Shown: piece by piece, positions 1-5,869 of the stretch
Position numbering within the stretch: the stretch's first letter is position 1
Layout: each line of letters begins with the position of its first letter
Assembly (NCBI GenBank): GCA_002389995.1
Contig: DGRR01000033.1
Coordinates: 1 to 5,869, forward strand
Direction: 5' to 3'
Length of the DNA: 5,869 nucleotides
Source: Ruminococcus sp. UBA4383
GTDB taxonomy: Bacteria > Bacillota > Clostridia > Oscillospirales > Ruminococcaceae
Notes under the pieces: model-generated
The model's input: the letters and a program-made list of their open reading frames with translations, nothing else
Database searches by the model: none
What the model was told of the DNA's origin: nothing
Translations under genes and position numbers: made by a program

Positions 1-179
1 CACCCACTACCGCTCCCGAAAGCTTAAAGGGCGAAATCTGGACTTCATCAAATACTGCTGTTGCTACCGTTGACGGTTATGGTAATGTTACCGCTGTCGG
101 CAAAGGTACTTGTACAATTACCGTTACAAGCAGTAATAACAGAAATGTAAGTGCAAAAATTACAGTATATGTAAGCTGA
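1..179 (+). CDS. C-terminal fragment of a Big2 (bacterial Ig-like group 2) domain protein, 5' end outside window
   Basis: An open frame runs in from the left edge (first full codon at base 3) and stops at TGA 177-179, giving the last 59 residues of a larger protein. The visible part reads like the second half of a Big2 fold. It has an IWTSSNTAVATVD strand pair, a GYGNVTAVGKGTCTITVTS turn and strand, and a final strand AKITVYVS directly before the stop. The W-x-S-S-N, V-A-T-V-D and G-x-V-T-A-V-G-x-G pattern is the family signature. Big2 domains are typically found as repeated modules in secreted or surface-attached bacterial proteins, in adhesion or in polysaccharide-degrading enzymes. The sequence ends with the Ig strand, with no LPxTG sortase motif, charged tail or dockerin after it. 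The N-terminal domains that would define its job lie outside the window. The domain call is firm; the overall function is unknown. Confidence 0.85.
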   Translation, partial: PTTAPESLKGEIWTSSNTAVATVDGYGNVTAVGKGTCTITVTSSNNRNVSAKITVYVS

Positions 180-182
180 AAC

Positions 183-220
183 AAAAAAACGCTTTCACAA
201 TTGTGAAAGCGTTTTATTTT
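183..220. terminator. Bidirectional intrinsic terminator between convergent genes
   Basis: Bases 186-215 are a perfect 30-bp inverted repeat with half-arm AAAACGCTTTCACAA. It can fold into a long stem with a small loop at the central CACAATTGTG. On the plus strand the stem runs into a T-rich tract (212-220 and beyond) and lies 6 nt after the Big2 gene stop. On the minus strand it is followed by seven T (complement of 183-189) and starts 4 nt after the phosphorylase stop codon. Both convergent transcripts would therefore end on this one element. Confidence 0.9.
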
Positions 221-2556
221 TATTTTATATTCCAGATGTTTTCCGCATAGTCTGCAATAGTTCTGTCTGAGCTGAATTTTCCTGCATTACAAATATTGAG
301 CCACTGTTTTCTTGCAAAAGCCGTACTGCCGTAATCGGTTATACATTCAAGCTTTTTGTCAACGTAACTCTGAATATCTCCGAGAAGATAATAATGGTCA
401 GGAGCGTGCCAGCTTGCACCGTCAAGAAGTGAAGAATAAAGTTCACGGAAATCCTCTGTATTGCCTGAAACTGTTCCGTCAATGAGTGAAGATACAACTT
501 TCTTTATCATCTTGTTTTCAGCAAAAACTTTTCTGCTGTCGTAAGTCGGAACGATTTTTTCGAGGTCTTCAACTCTTGCGCCAAAGATATAATTGTTATC
601 TTCGCCTGCTTCCTGAACGATTTCAATGTTTGCACCGTCATAAGTTCCGAGAGTTACTGCACCGTTGAGCATAAGTTTCATATTTCCTGTACCTGATGCC
701 TCCGTACCTGCTGTTGAAATCTGCTCGGAAATATCCGCTGCTGCAACCAGTTTCTCCGCATAGGATACATTGTAATTCTGTACGAATACAACCTTGATTA
801 AATCTTTTGTTTCGGGGTCTGAGGAAACTATTCTGCCTATCTCGTTGATATACTTGATAATTGCCTTTGCTCTCCTGTAACCGGGAGCGGATTTTGCACC
901 GAAAATAAATGTTGTGGGCTTGAAATTCTTTATGCTTCCGTCCTTGATTCCATAGTAAATCCAGAGTATCGAGAAAGCATTGAGAAGCTGTCTCTTGTAT
1001 TCATGGAGTCTCTTAATCTGTATGTCGAATACAGAATCAGGATTTATTTCTATGCCGTCCTTAGCCTTTATGAAATCCGCAAGCTGTTTTTTCTTGTCAG
1101 ATTTTATATTCATGAAACGTCTGATAATATTTTCATCATCTGCATATTTTTCGAGGGCTTTAAGCCTATCAAGGTCTGTAATCCAGTCATCATTTCCGAG
1201 AAGTTCTGTTATGAGTGCGGAAAGTTCCTTATTGCAGAGGGCAAGCCACCTTCTCTGTGTGATACCGTTTGTTTCGTTTCTGAATTTTTCGGGACTGAGA
1301 CTGTACCAGTCTGCGAGAACTGTATCCTTGAGAATCTGTGTGTGTATTTCTGCAACACCATTTATATGACTTGATGCATAGCAAGCCATATCTGCCATGT
1401 GAATAAGTTCGCCCTTTATAATTTTTATGCGGTTAATCTTGTCTTTTTCAACGCCTTTTGTATACATTTCAGCGATGAGTTCCTCATTAATCTGAATGAT
1501 TATCTCATATATTCTGGGGAGAACTTCTTCAACAAGTCCAATCCACCATTTTTCGAGAGCCTCCTGCATTACTGTATGGTTTGTATAGTTGAATATCTTC
1601 TTAGCCATTTCAAGGGCTTTTTCAAAAGTATATCCCTCATTGTCCACAAGCTGTCTGATAAGTTCGGGAATCGAAATAACAGGGTGAGTGTCATTGAGCT
1701 GAATTGAGATATAGTCCGCAAGATTGTCAAGTGTTCCGTATCTTGCCTTATGCTTTTTAATTATATCCGTGAGTGATGCACTGCTGAAAAAATACTGCTG
1801 TTTAAGCCTTAATTTCTTACCCTCATTTGTATCATCATTCGGATAAAGTACACGGGAAATATCCTCCGCATAGATTTTCTCCTTAGATGCCTCAAGATAT
1901 TCCTGACGGTTAAATGTATCGAAATCAAACTCTTTCACGGGTTCAGCCTGCCATAATCTGAGAGTTCCGACATTTTCAGTCTTACAGCCAAATATCGGCA
2001 TATCATAGGGTACAGCCTTTACTGTCTGACCGTTATAATTTATGATGACTGTATCTTCATCGCACCTTTTCGACCACGGGTCACCGTATTTAGTCCAGTC
2101 GTCAATATCCTCCTTCTGGAATCCGTCAACAATGGACTGCTTGAAAAGTCCGTATTTATAGCGTATTCCGTAACCGTCAAGCGGGAGTGAAAGCGTTGCC
2201 GCACTGTCAAGGAAACAAGCCGCAAGTCTGCCAAGTCCACCGTTTCCGAGGGCTGCGTCCTCTATTGTTTCGAGGTCTGCGAGATTTATTCCGAGTTCGC
2301 TGAATATCTCGTTTACTTCGTCATATATGCCAAGCACAAGTAGATTATTGTATACAGCTCGTCCTACGAGAAATTCCATTGAAAGATATGCCGCACGGCG
2401 TTTTGACAAATGTTCCTCACGGCTTTTATTCCAGCGGTCTGAGAAAATCTCCATGACTGTATCGCCAAGGGCATTGTGAATCTGCTGAGGTGATGCCTGT
2501 TTCAGGTCTTTGGGAAGTTTCCCTGTAAATTTCTCAATAAATAAATTTTTATCCAT
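220..2556 (-). CDS. glgP: Alpha-glucan (glycogen/maltodextrin) phosphorylase, GT35
   Basis: This 778-aa protein is a complete alpha-glucan phosphorylase, close to the 750-830 aa usual for bacterial members. The enzyme uses inorganic phosphate to release glucose-1-phosphate from the non-reducing end of alpha-1,4-glucans in the cytosol. Landmarks in order are AALGNGGLGRLAACFLDS (about 101-118), the glucose-site loop LNDTHPVISIPEL (287-299), TNHTVMQEALEKW (325-337), ETNGITQRRWLAL (428-440), IQIKRLHEYKRQLLN (512-526) and the pyridoxal-phosphate site TEASGTGNMKLMLNGA (618-633). K627 is the expected Schiff-base lysine. The extended N-terminal regulatory segment of the animal enzymes is absent. Two positions often occupied by proline in other branches are Gln here (HTVMQEAL and NGITQRRW). 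I believe this is normal variation in clostridial enzymes. The ATG at 2554-2556 is preceded by CGGAGGA with 6-7 nt spacing. The gene follows malQ by 13 bp in the same direction, which indicates an operon and a maltodextrin-degrading role. Whether its natural substrate is glycogen or imported maltodextrin cannot be read from the sequence, so the symbol could equally be malP. Confidence 0.96.
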   Translation of the reverse strand: MDKNLFIEKFTGKLPKDLKQASPQQIHNALGDTVMEIFSDRWNKSREEHLSKRRAAYLSMEFLVGRAVYNNLLVLGIYDEVNEIFSELGINLADLETIEDAALGNGGLGRLAACFLDSAATLSLPLDGYGIRYKYGLFKQSIVDGFQKEDIDDWTKYGDPWSKRCDEDTVIINYNGQTVKAVPYDMPIFGCKTENVGTLRLWQAEPVKEFDFDTFNRQEYLEASKEKIYAEDISRVLYPNDDTNEGKKLRLKQQYFFSSASLTDIIKKHKARYGTLDNLADYISIQLNDTHPVISIPELIRQLVDNEGYTFEKALEMAKKIFNYTNHTVMQEALEKWWIGLVEEVLPRIYEIIIQINEELIAEMYTKGVEKDKINRIKIIKGELIHMADMACYASSHINGVAEIHTQILKDTVLADWYSLSPEKFRNETNGITQRRWLALCNKELSALITELLGNDDWITDLDRLKALEKYADDENIIRRFMNIKSDKKKQLADFIKAKDGIEINPDSVFDIQIKRLHEYKRQLLNAFSILWIYYGIKDGSIKNFKPTTFIFGAKSAPGYRRAKAIIKYINEIGRIVSSDPETKDLIKVVFVQNYNVSYAEKLVAAADISEQISTAGTEASGTGNMKLMLNGAVTLGTYDGANIEIVQEAGEDNNYIFGARVEDLEKIVPTYDSRKVFAENKMIKKVVSSLIDGTVSGNTEDFRELYSSLLDGASWHAPDHYYLLGDIQSYVDKKLECITDYGSTAFARKQWLNICNAGKFSSDRTIADYAENIWNIK

Positions 2557-2569
2557 TGTTTTTCCTCCG

Positions 2570-4042
2570 TTATCTGTTATAAATTTTATTTAATTTTTTA
2601 ATTTTCTTTGCAAGTTCAGGGGTGAAATCGCTTTCTTTGGTTCTGAACTGCCAGTTACAGCCAAGTGTTGAGGGAGTATTCATTCTTGCACTTTTTGGAC
2701 TGTTCAGGAAATCCTGCATCTGTGCAGCAGCAACTTCCGCAACACTTCCCCATGCTGAACGTATTACAGCCCATGGAATTTCGCTTTTTTTCTTTACATT
2801 GAGATATTTTTTAGTGAATTTCAGGGACTTTTTGTCCATGACCTCTACCCAGCCGTTAAGTGTTTCATTGTCGTGAGTACCTGTATAGGCAAAGCAGTTT
2901 GTAGTTGTGAAATTATGCGGGAGATGTTCATTTGTACCGTCACTGAATCCGAACTGCAAAACTTTCATTCCGGGGTATCCGCATTTGTCAAGCATCTCAC
3001 GGACTTCGGGGGTAATAAATCCCAAATCTTCGGCAATAATGTTGAGTTTTCCGAGTTTTTCCTCTGCGAGTCTGAAAAGTTCATAATTCGGACCTTTTTT
3101 CCATTCTCCGACAGTAGCGTCCTCGTTGCCGTAGGGAATTGTATAATAGCTTTCAAAGCCTCTGAAATGGTCTATTCTCACGATATCATAGAGTTTTGTT
3201 GCGGATTTTATGCGGTTTATCCACCATGAATAACCTGTTTTTTTATGATAGTTCCAGTCATAGAGCGGATTTCCCCAGAGCTGACCTGTGGGCGAAAATT
3301 CATCGGGAGGACAGCCTGCCACGCATACGGGACGGCGTTTTTTATCAAACCAGAAAAGTTTATGATCAGACCATGCCTCAACACTGTCGAGGGCGCAGTA
3401 TATCGGGATATCTCCTACTATTTCAATACCGCTGTTGTTGGCATATTTTTTCAGTTCAGTCCACTGGCGGTTAAATTCATATTGCAGGAACTTATAAAAA
3501 TTAATATCTTTTTTAAGTTCTTTTTTCGCATCGCTTACAGCCTTTGTTTTGTGGAGGGAGATATCGTTATCCCATTCAGTCCACGGTTTACCGTCATACT
3601 TGAATTTCAGAGCCATAAAGAGGGCATATTCATCGAGCCAGCTTTTATTTTCGTCACAGAATTTTTTATAGTCGGGGAATTTTGAAGGCTTGAATCTTGC
3701 GTGTGCGAGTCTTAAAACATCAAAGCAGTTATCATAGATTATGCTGTAATCTACTTTATCAGGGTCACCGCCCCAGTCATAGCTTGCACATTCATGATGT
3801 TCAAGCAAGCCGTCACTTTCAAGTATATCAAAATCAATAAAATAGGGATTTCCTGCATTTACTGAAAATGACTGATAGGGGGAATCACCGTAGCTTGTGG
3901 GAGACAGAGGAAGTATCTGCCAGCACTTCACTCCTGCACTTTTAAGGAAATCCACAAATTCAAAAGCGTGTTTTCCCATTTTGCCTATTCCGTATTCTGA
4001 CGGAAGGCTTGAAATATGCATGATTATACAGCTTTTTCGCAT
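2570..4042 (-). CDS. malQ: 4-alpha-glucanotransferase (amylomaltase, GH77)
   Basis: This complete 490-aa GH77 enzyme transfers alpha-1,4-glucan segments between maltooligosaccharides and releases glucose from the shortest ones. It acts in the cytosol. Its length and N-terminal pattern (HISSLPSEYGIG, then WQILPLSPTSYGDSPYQSFS) match bacterial amylomaltases of about 500 aa. The three catalytic acids are in their expected motifs: the nucleophile D291 in IVRIDHFRGF, the acid/base E338 in NIIAEDLGF, and the transition-state-stabilising D391 in GTHDNETLNGW. Other family marks are VGDIPIYCALDS, the FSPTGQLWGNPLYDW stretch near 249-263 and SARMNTPSTLGCNWQ near the C-terminus. The ATG at 4040-4042 has GAGGTG five bases upstream. 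A second Met at codon 8 lacks such a site and would remove conserved N-terminal residues. It is the first gene of a two-gene operon with the phosphorylase, whose ribosome binding site fills the 13-bp gap. Its products are substrates for that enzyme. I see no frameshift or missing catalytic residue. Confidence 0.96.
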   Translation of the reverse strand: MRKSCIIMHISSLPSEYGIGKMGKHAFEFVDFLKSAGVKCWQILPLSPTSYGDSPYQSFSVNAGNPYFIDFDILESDGLLEHHECASYDWGGDPDKVDYSIIYDNCFDVLRLAHARFKPSKFPDYKKFCDENKSWLDEYALFMALKFKYDGKPWTEWDNDISLHKTKAVSDAKKELKKDINFYKFLQYEFNRQWTELKKYANNSGIEIVGDIPIYCALDSVEAWSDHKLFWFDKKRRPVCVAGCPPDEFSPTGQLWGNPLYDWNYHKKTGYSWWINRIKSATKLYDIVRIDHFRGFESYYTIPYGNEDATVGEWKKGPNYELFRLAEEKLGKLNIIAEDLGFITPEVREMLDKCGYPGMKVLQFGFSDGTNEHLPHNFTTTNCFAYTGTHDNETLNGWVEVMDKKSLKFTKKYLNVKKKSEIPWAVIRSAWGSVAEVAAAQMQDFLNSPKSARMNTPSTLGCNWQFRTKESDFTPELAKKIKKLNKIYNR

Positions 4043-4054
4043 TTTTACACCTCA

Positions 4055-4084
4055 TTGTATAATTTTTTATTTTTTGCTTATAAT
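4055..4084 (+). promoter_or_regulatory. Putative sigma-A-type promoter of the small membrane protein gene
   Basis: A perfect -10 hexamer TATAAT (4079-4084) lies 18 nt after a partial -35 hexamer TTGTAT (4055-4060), with a T-rich spacer. Transcription would start near 4091, leaving a leader of about 22 nt that holds the AGAGGT ribosome binding site (4101-4106) before ATG 4113. The same 70-bp gap must also hold the malQ promoter on the other strand. The best minus-strand -10 candidate, TATTAT (complement of 4080-4085), overlaps this one, but I find no convincing -35 for it. Confidence 0.5.
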
Positions 4085-4112
4085 ACCATAAAACAGGAAA
4101 AGAGGTAACAAA

Positions 4113-4502
4113 ATGAAATTTTCACAGCACCTATTTGCCTTTCTTATGGGTTATTTTATTTACAGTCTGATAGAAATTCTCAACCGTGGCTATACACACT
4201 GGACTATGGCTCTGACAGGCGGAGTTATACTGAGTATACTCTATGGCATCAACAGGCGAAATACCATGACGCTTATTAAAAGTTGTTTTATCGGGGCAAT
4301 TATCATCACGGGAACAGAATTTACAGTGGGAATTTTTGACAATATTATTATGCACTGGAATGTATGGGATTATTCTGATGTACCGTTTAATCTCATGGGA
4401 CAGATATGCCTGCCCTTTTCGTTTGCATGGTTTTTTCTGTGCATACCTGCATATTATGTATGCAGGGGAATAAGAAAACAATTCAGTAGCCCTGATTTTT
4501 AA
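4113..4502 (+). CDS. Small polytopic membrane protein, PF06541-like (putative ABC transporter type IV / CmpB-like)
   Basis: This 129-aa protein is almost entirely hydrophobic, with four likely membrane segments at about residues 5-23, 31-47, 55-76 and 94-115, and a short basic tail. The third and fourth segments flank a conserved-looking hydrophilic stretch, MHWNVWDYSDVPFNLMGQ. The W-D-Y-S-D-x-P-F-N-x-x-G-Q-I pattern is what I associate with the PF06541 family, named as a putative ABC-transporter permease but without, to my knowledge, a proven activity. No ATPase or substrate-binding gene lies next to it, so a transport role is not supported by context. The ATG at 4113 has a good AGAGGT site 6 nt upstream and a plausible promoter, which supports it as a real gene in its own transcription unit. 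It is divergent from malQ. Its last 20 bp overlap the end of the convergent hydrolase gene. Family assignment is from remembered motif resemblance only. Confidence 0.75.
   Translation: MKFSQHLFAFLMGYFIYSLIEILNRGYTHWTMALTGGVILSILYGINRRNTMTLIKSCFIGAIIITGTEFTVGIFDNIIMHWNVWDYSDVPFNLMGQICLPFSFAWFFLCIPAYYVCRGIRKQFSSPDF
4441..4466. other. Overlapping, mutually exclusive stem-loops at convergent gene ends
   Basis: CCTGCATA (4446-4453) pairs perfectly with TATGCAGG (4459-4466) across a 5-nt loop. An alternative stem pairs GCATAC (4441-4446) with GTATGC (4458-4463). The two share bases and cannot form together. The element lies inside the 3' end of the small membrane protein gene on the plus strand. 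On the minus strand it begins 16 nt beyond the hydrolase stop codon, in its 3' untranslated region. Neither strand has a T-tract after it, so it is not a classical intrinsic terminator. It could still stabilise or end the hydrolase mRNA. Confidence 0.45.
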
Positions 4503-5808
4503 GATTTCTGACAAGGCTGACATAATATTCCCTTACGTCATAGCCGTCTATATTTTCACGGAAAAGGTCAATAACATCACCATGGCTTATTCCTCTTTTG
4601 TGTTTATTGGAAATAAGTTCAAAGTCTCCGTGTTTTGCTGATTCCTCCCATACAAGACCGTCATTTGCACCGTTTAATTTTTTAATCAGCATATAGCCGA
4701 TATTCAGCGGAATACCTGCTGAACCTGCACTGCTCATTACGGACATACTGCTCCTGTATGAAACATCGGGACTGTCGGGCATTTCCGCATCATAGGTTTT
4801 CGCCCTTACTGCACTCAAATCGTGTACACCTGCAAGAAAATCTGGTTTTGTATCACCAAGCTTTGCAAATACGGAGTTATATTTTTTCTCAATGAATCTG
4901 ACAACGCTTTCGGGGAGTTTTTCCAGCAAATAATCAACCATGTCACAGCCTTTATGGGGGGTATTTATAGTTGTGAGTGTAGCGACATATTTATCCATTC
5001 CGAGACAGCTTATTGCATAGCGTGAATCAAGACCGCCTTTTGAATGGGCAATAATATTGACTTTTTCCGCACCTGTTTCGTTTATTATTTTGAGGATAGT
5101 ATTTTTTAGTTCTTTTGCGCTGTCAGCAACGGACTGAGCGGACTGCTGATTTCCGTAGTATATGCTTGCGCCGTTTCTTATGAGTGATGCAGGCACTCTC
5201 CCCCAGTAATTCATAAGCTGCCAGTCACGGAAAAATATACCGTGAACCATGAGAACAGGGTATTTAGTTTTACAGATTTGATTTTCAGCCCTTGCGTTTT
5301 CGAGTTCGAGCCTGTCACTTTCCACGATAAATTCACGTTTTGAAACTTTATAAAATTTCCTTATCAGGAAAATATTGACAATCGGAAACCACCAGAATGC
5401 AAGCATGAGTATATGGTCTGATATTTTTATCTGTTTTGAACTTACAGCGGCTTTCAGCACTCCGACAAAGAGTTCAAAGCCAATCATAGCCAGAGGTATT
5501 ACTACTGATAATATTTTTGCAGCAGTTCCAGAATCTGATTTAATAAAATATGCAATAATCAGTACAATTTCGGCAACTGCGGAGATTCCGCCCATAGATA
5601 TGAGATTTCCTGCACGGTTAAGGCGTTTTAATCTTTTGTCGTCTGTCTGTATTCTGTCATTTTTTATAATTTCATAAAAATAGAAAATTATCAGAAATAT
5701 TGTCAGAAAAATTTTCAGGCTGTTCGGGGTATTCAGTTCTGTCCACATTGGGACAAGGTTGCACGAAAATATAAACAATATTATTTCAACAAAGCGCAAT
5801 AATTTCAT
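4483..5808 (-). CDS. Membrane-anchored lipase/esterase-type alpha/beta hydrolase with five N-terminal membrane segments
   Basis: From the ATG at 5806-5808 the protein has 441 residues. The first 150 or so hold five likely membrane helices (about 6-23, 31-47, 69-90, 97-119 and 131-150). The remainder, from about residue 182, is a soluble alpha/beta hydrolase. Its opening YPVLMVHGIFF supplies the oxyanion-hole HG (H189, G190). The nucleophile elbow is VNIIAHSKGG with S256, and Ala replaces the more usual first Gly. TTINTPHKG is the strand and loop typical of true lipases. GANDGLV gives the probable acid D383 and GISHGDVIDLF the probable base H409. These marks place it with triacylglycerol-lipase/esterase-like enzymes; the substrate is unknown. 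Unlike classical secreted lipases it has no cleavable-type signal peptide. Topology is ambiguous: the loop after helix 2 (KRLKRLNR) and the segment after helix 5 (RKFYKVSKR) are both basic and cannot both be cytoplasmic in a simple five-helix model. A GTG directly upstream (5811) is only 2 nt from the GGAGG, so I prefer the ATG. No promoter is visible between the gene and the hairpin before it. Confidence 0.88.
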   Translation of the reverse strand: MKLLRFVEIILFIFSCNLVPMWTELNTPNSLKIFLTIFLIIFYFYEIIKNDRIQTDDKRLKRLNRAGNLISMGGISAVAEIVLIIAYFIKSDSGTAAKILSVVIPLAMIGFELFVGVLKAAVSSKQIKISDHILMLAFWWFPIVNIFLIRKFYKVSKREFIVESDRLELENARAENQICKTKYPVLMVHGIFFRDWQLMNYWGRVPASLIRNGASIYYGNQQSAQSVADSAKELKNTILKIINETGAEKVNIIAHSKGGLDSRYAISCLGMDKYVATLTTINTPHKGCDMVDYLLEKLPESVVRFIEKKYNSVFAKLGDTKPDFLAGVHDLSAVRAKTYDAEMPDSPDVSYRSSMSVMSSAGSAGIPLNIGYMLIKKLNGANDGLVWEESAKHGDFELISNKHKRGISHGDVIDLFRENIDGYDVREYYVSLVRNLKNQGY

Positions 5809-5813
5809 CACGA

Positions 5814-5818
5814 CCTCC
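5814..5818 (-). promoter_or_regulatory. Ribosome binding site deciding the hydrolase start
   Basis: The minus strand reads ACGGAGGTCGTGATG. GGAGG (complement of 5814-5818) is 5 nt from the ATG at 5808 but only 2 nt from the GTG at 5811. The spacing favours the ATG, making the protein one residue shorter than the longest open frame. Confidence 0.75.
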
Positions 5819-5822
5819 GTTT

Positions 5823-5857
5823 AAAAAACAGGCTGTTCCGATTGCTCAGAACAGCCT
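5823..5857 (-). terminator. Intrinsic terminator or attenuator just upstream of the hydrolase gene
   Basis: On the minus strand AGGCTGTTC (complement of 5849-5857) pairs perfectly with GAACAGCCT (complement of 5830-5838) across a 10-nt loop. One G and six T (complement of 5823-5829) follow. This is the form of a Rho-independent terminator reading toward the hydrolase gene. It may end a minus-strand gene lying beyond the right edge. Its T-run stops 4 nt before the GGAGG of the hydrolase, leaving no room for a promoter, so the hydrolase transcript must pass through or start within it. The plus strand has no T-tract after the stem. Confidence 0.75.
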
Positions 5858-5869
5858 TCTGGATTAATA

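Noticed and set aside
204..217. A cre-like sequence, TGAAAGCGTTTTAT, resembling a catabolite-control operator near a sugar-metabolism gene.
   Set aside because: It is one arm of the terminator palindrome, lies after the gene's stop rather than near a promoter, and lacks the final CA of the cre consensus. The match is explained by the hairpin.
980..1374. Two overlapping plus-strand open frames of 120-130 codons inside the phosphorylase gene.
   Set aside because: Both lie opposite conserved phosphorylase coding sequence, overlap each other in different frames and show no family resemblance.
3245..3685. A 146-codon plus-strand open frame inside malQ.
   Set aside because: It is antisense to a complete, motif-rich GH77 gene and has no ribosome binding site or recognisable domain. 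It is a shadow frame.
4056..4061. TATACA on the minus strand as the malQ -10 element.
   Set aside because: It would place the transcript start inside or next to the malQ ribosome binding site, and no acceptable -35 lies upstream at the right distance.
4131..4523. A 130-codon minus-strand open frame opposite the small membrane protein gene.
   Set aside because: The plus-strand frame has a promoter, a ribosome binding site and a family-like motif. The minus frame has none of these and overlaps the hydrolase end in another frame.
5809..5811. A GTG start for the hydrolase, one codon before the ATG.
   Set aside because: It is only 2 nt from the GGAGG, too close for normal initiation; the adjacent ATG is 5 nt away.
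1..5869. Possible mobile element, phage, CRISPR or defence system.
   Set aside because: No transposase, integrase, direct-repeat array, phage gene or known defence domain is visible on either strand. The genes are intact metabolic or membrane genes with similar base composition.

Overview
The window looks like chromosomal DNA from an AT-rich Gram-positive anaerobe of the Clostridia, most plausibly a Ruminococcus-like member of the Oscillospiraceae. This is inferred from low G+C, strong GGAGG-type ribosome binding sites, U-rich intrinsic terminators, a Big2 surface-protein domain, a clostridial-style maltodextrin phosphorylase and a small PF06541-like membrane protein. The genus cannot be fixed from the sequence alone.

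Layout from left to right: (1) the last 59 codons of a plus-strand gene ending in a Big2 (bacterial Ig-like group 2) domain, probably a cell-surface or secreted protein; (2) a perfect 30-bp palindrome that works as a shared bidirectional terminator; (3) a minus-strand two-gene operon, malQ (4-alpha-glucanotransferase, GH77) followed 13 bp later by an alpha-glucan phosphorylase (GT35); (4) a 70-bp divergent promoter region; (5) a plus-strand 129-aa polytopic membrane protein; (6) a convergent minus-strand gene whose 3' end overlaps it by 20 bp, encoding five predicted membrane segments fused to a lipase-type alpha/beta hydrolase; (7) at the right edge, a terminator-like hairpin pressed against that gene's ribosome binding site.

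MalQ and the phosphorylase form a familiar cytosolic module. MalQ disproportionates short maltooligosaccharides into longer chains and glucose, and the phosphorylase shortens the chains from the non-reducing end to give glucose-1-phosphate. All catalytic landmarks of both enzymes are present and both look functional. No glycogen-synthesis gene, sugar transporter or regulator is visible in the window.

No stretch longer than about 70 bp lacks a gene. I found no tRNA, rRNA, CRISPR array, insertion sequence or phage gene. The window is mostly ordinary metabolic DNA. The least ordinary elements are the membrane-anchored lipase-like protein, the hairpin directly before its start, and the overlapping convergent gene ends with two competing stem-loops.
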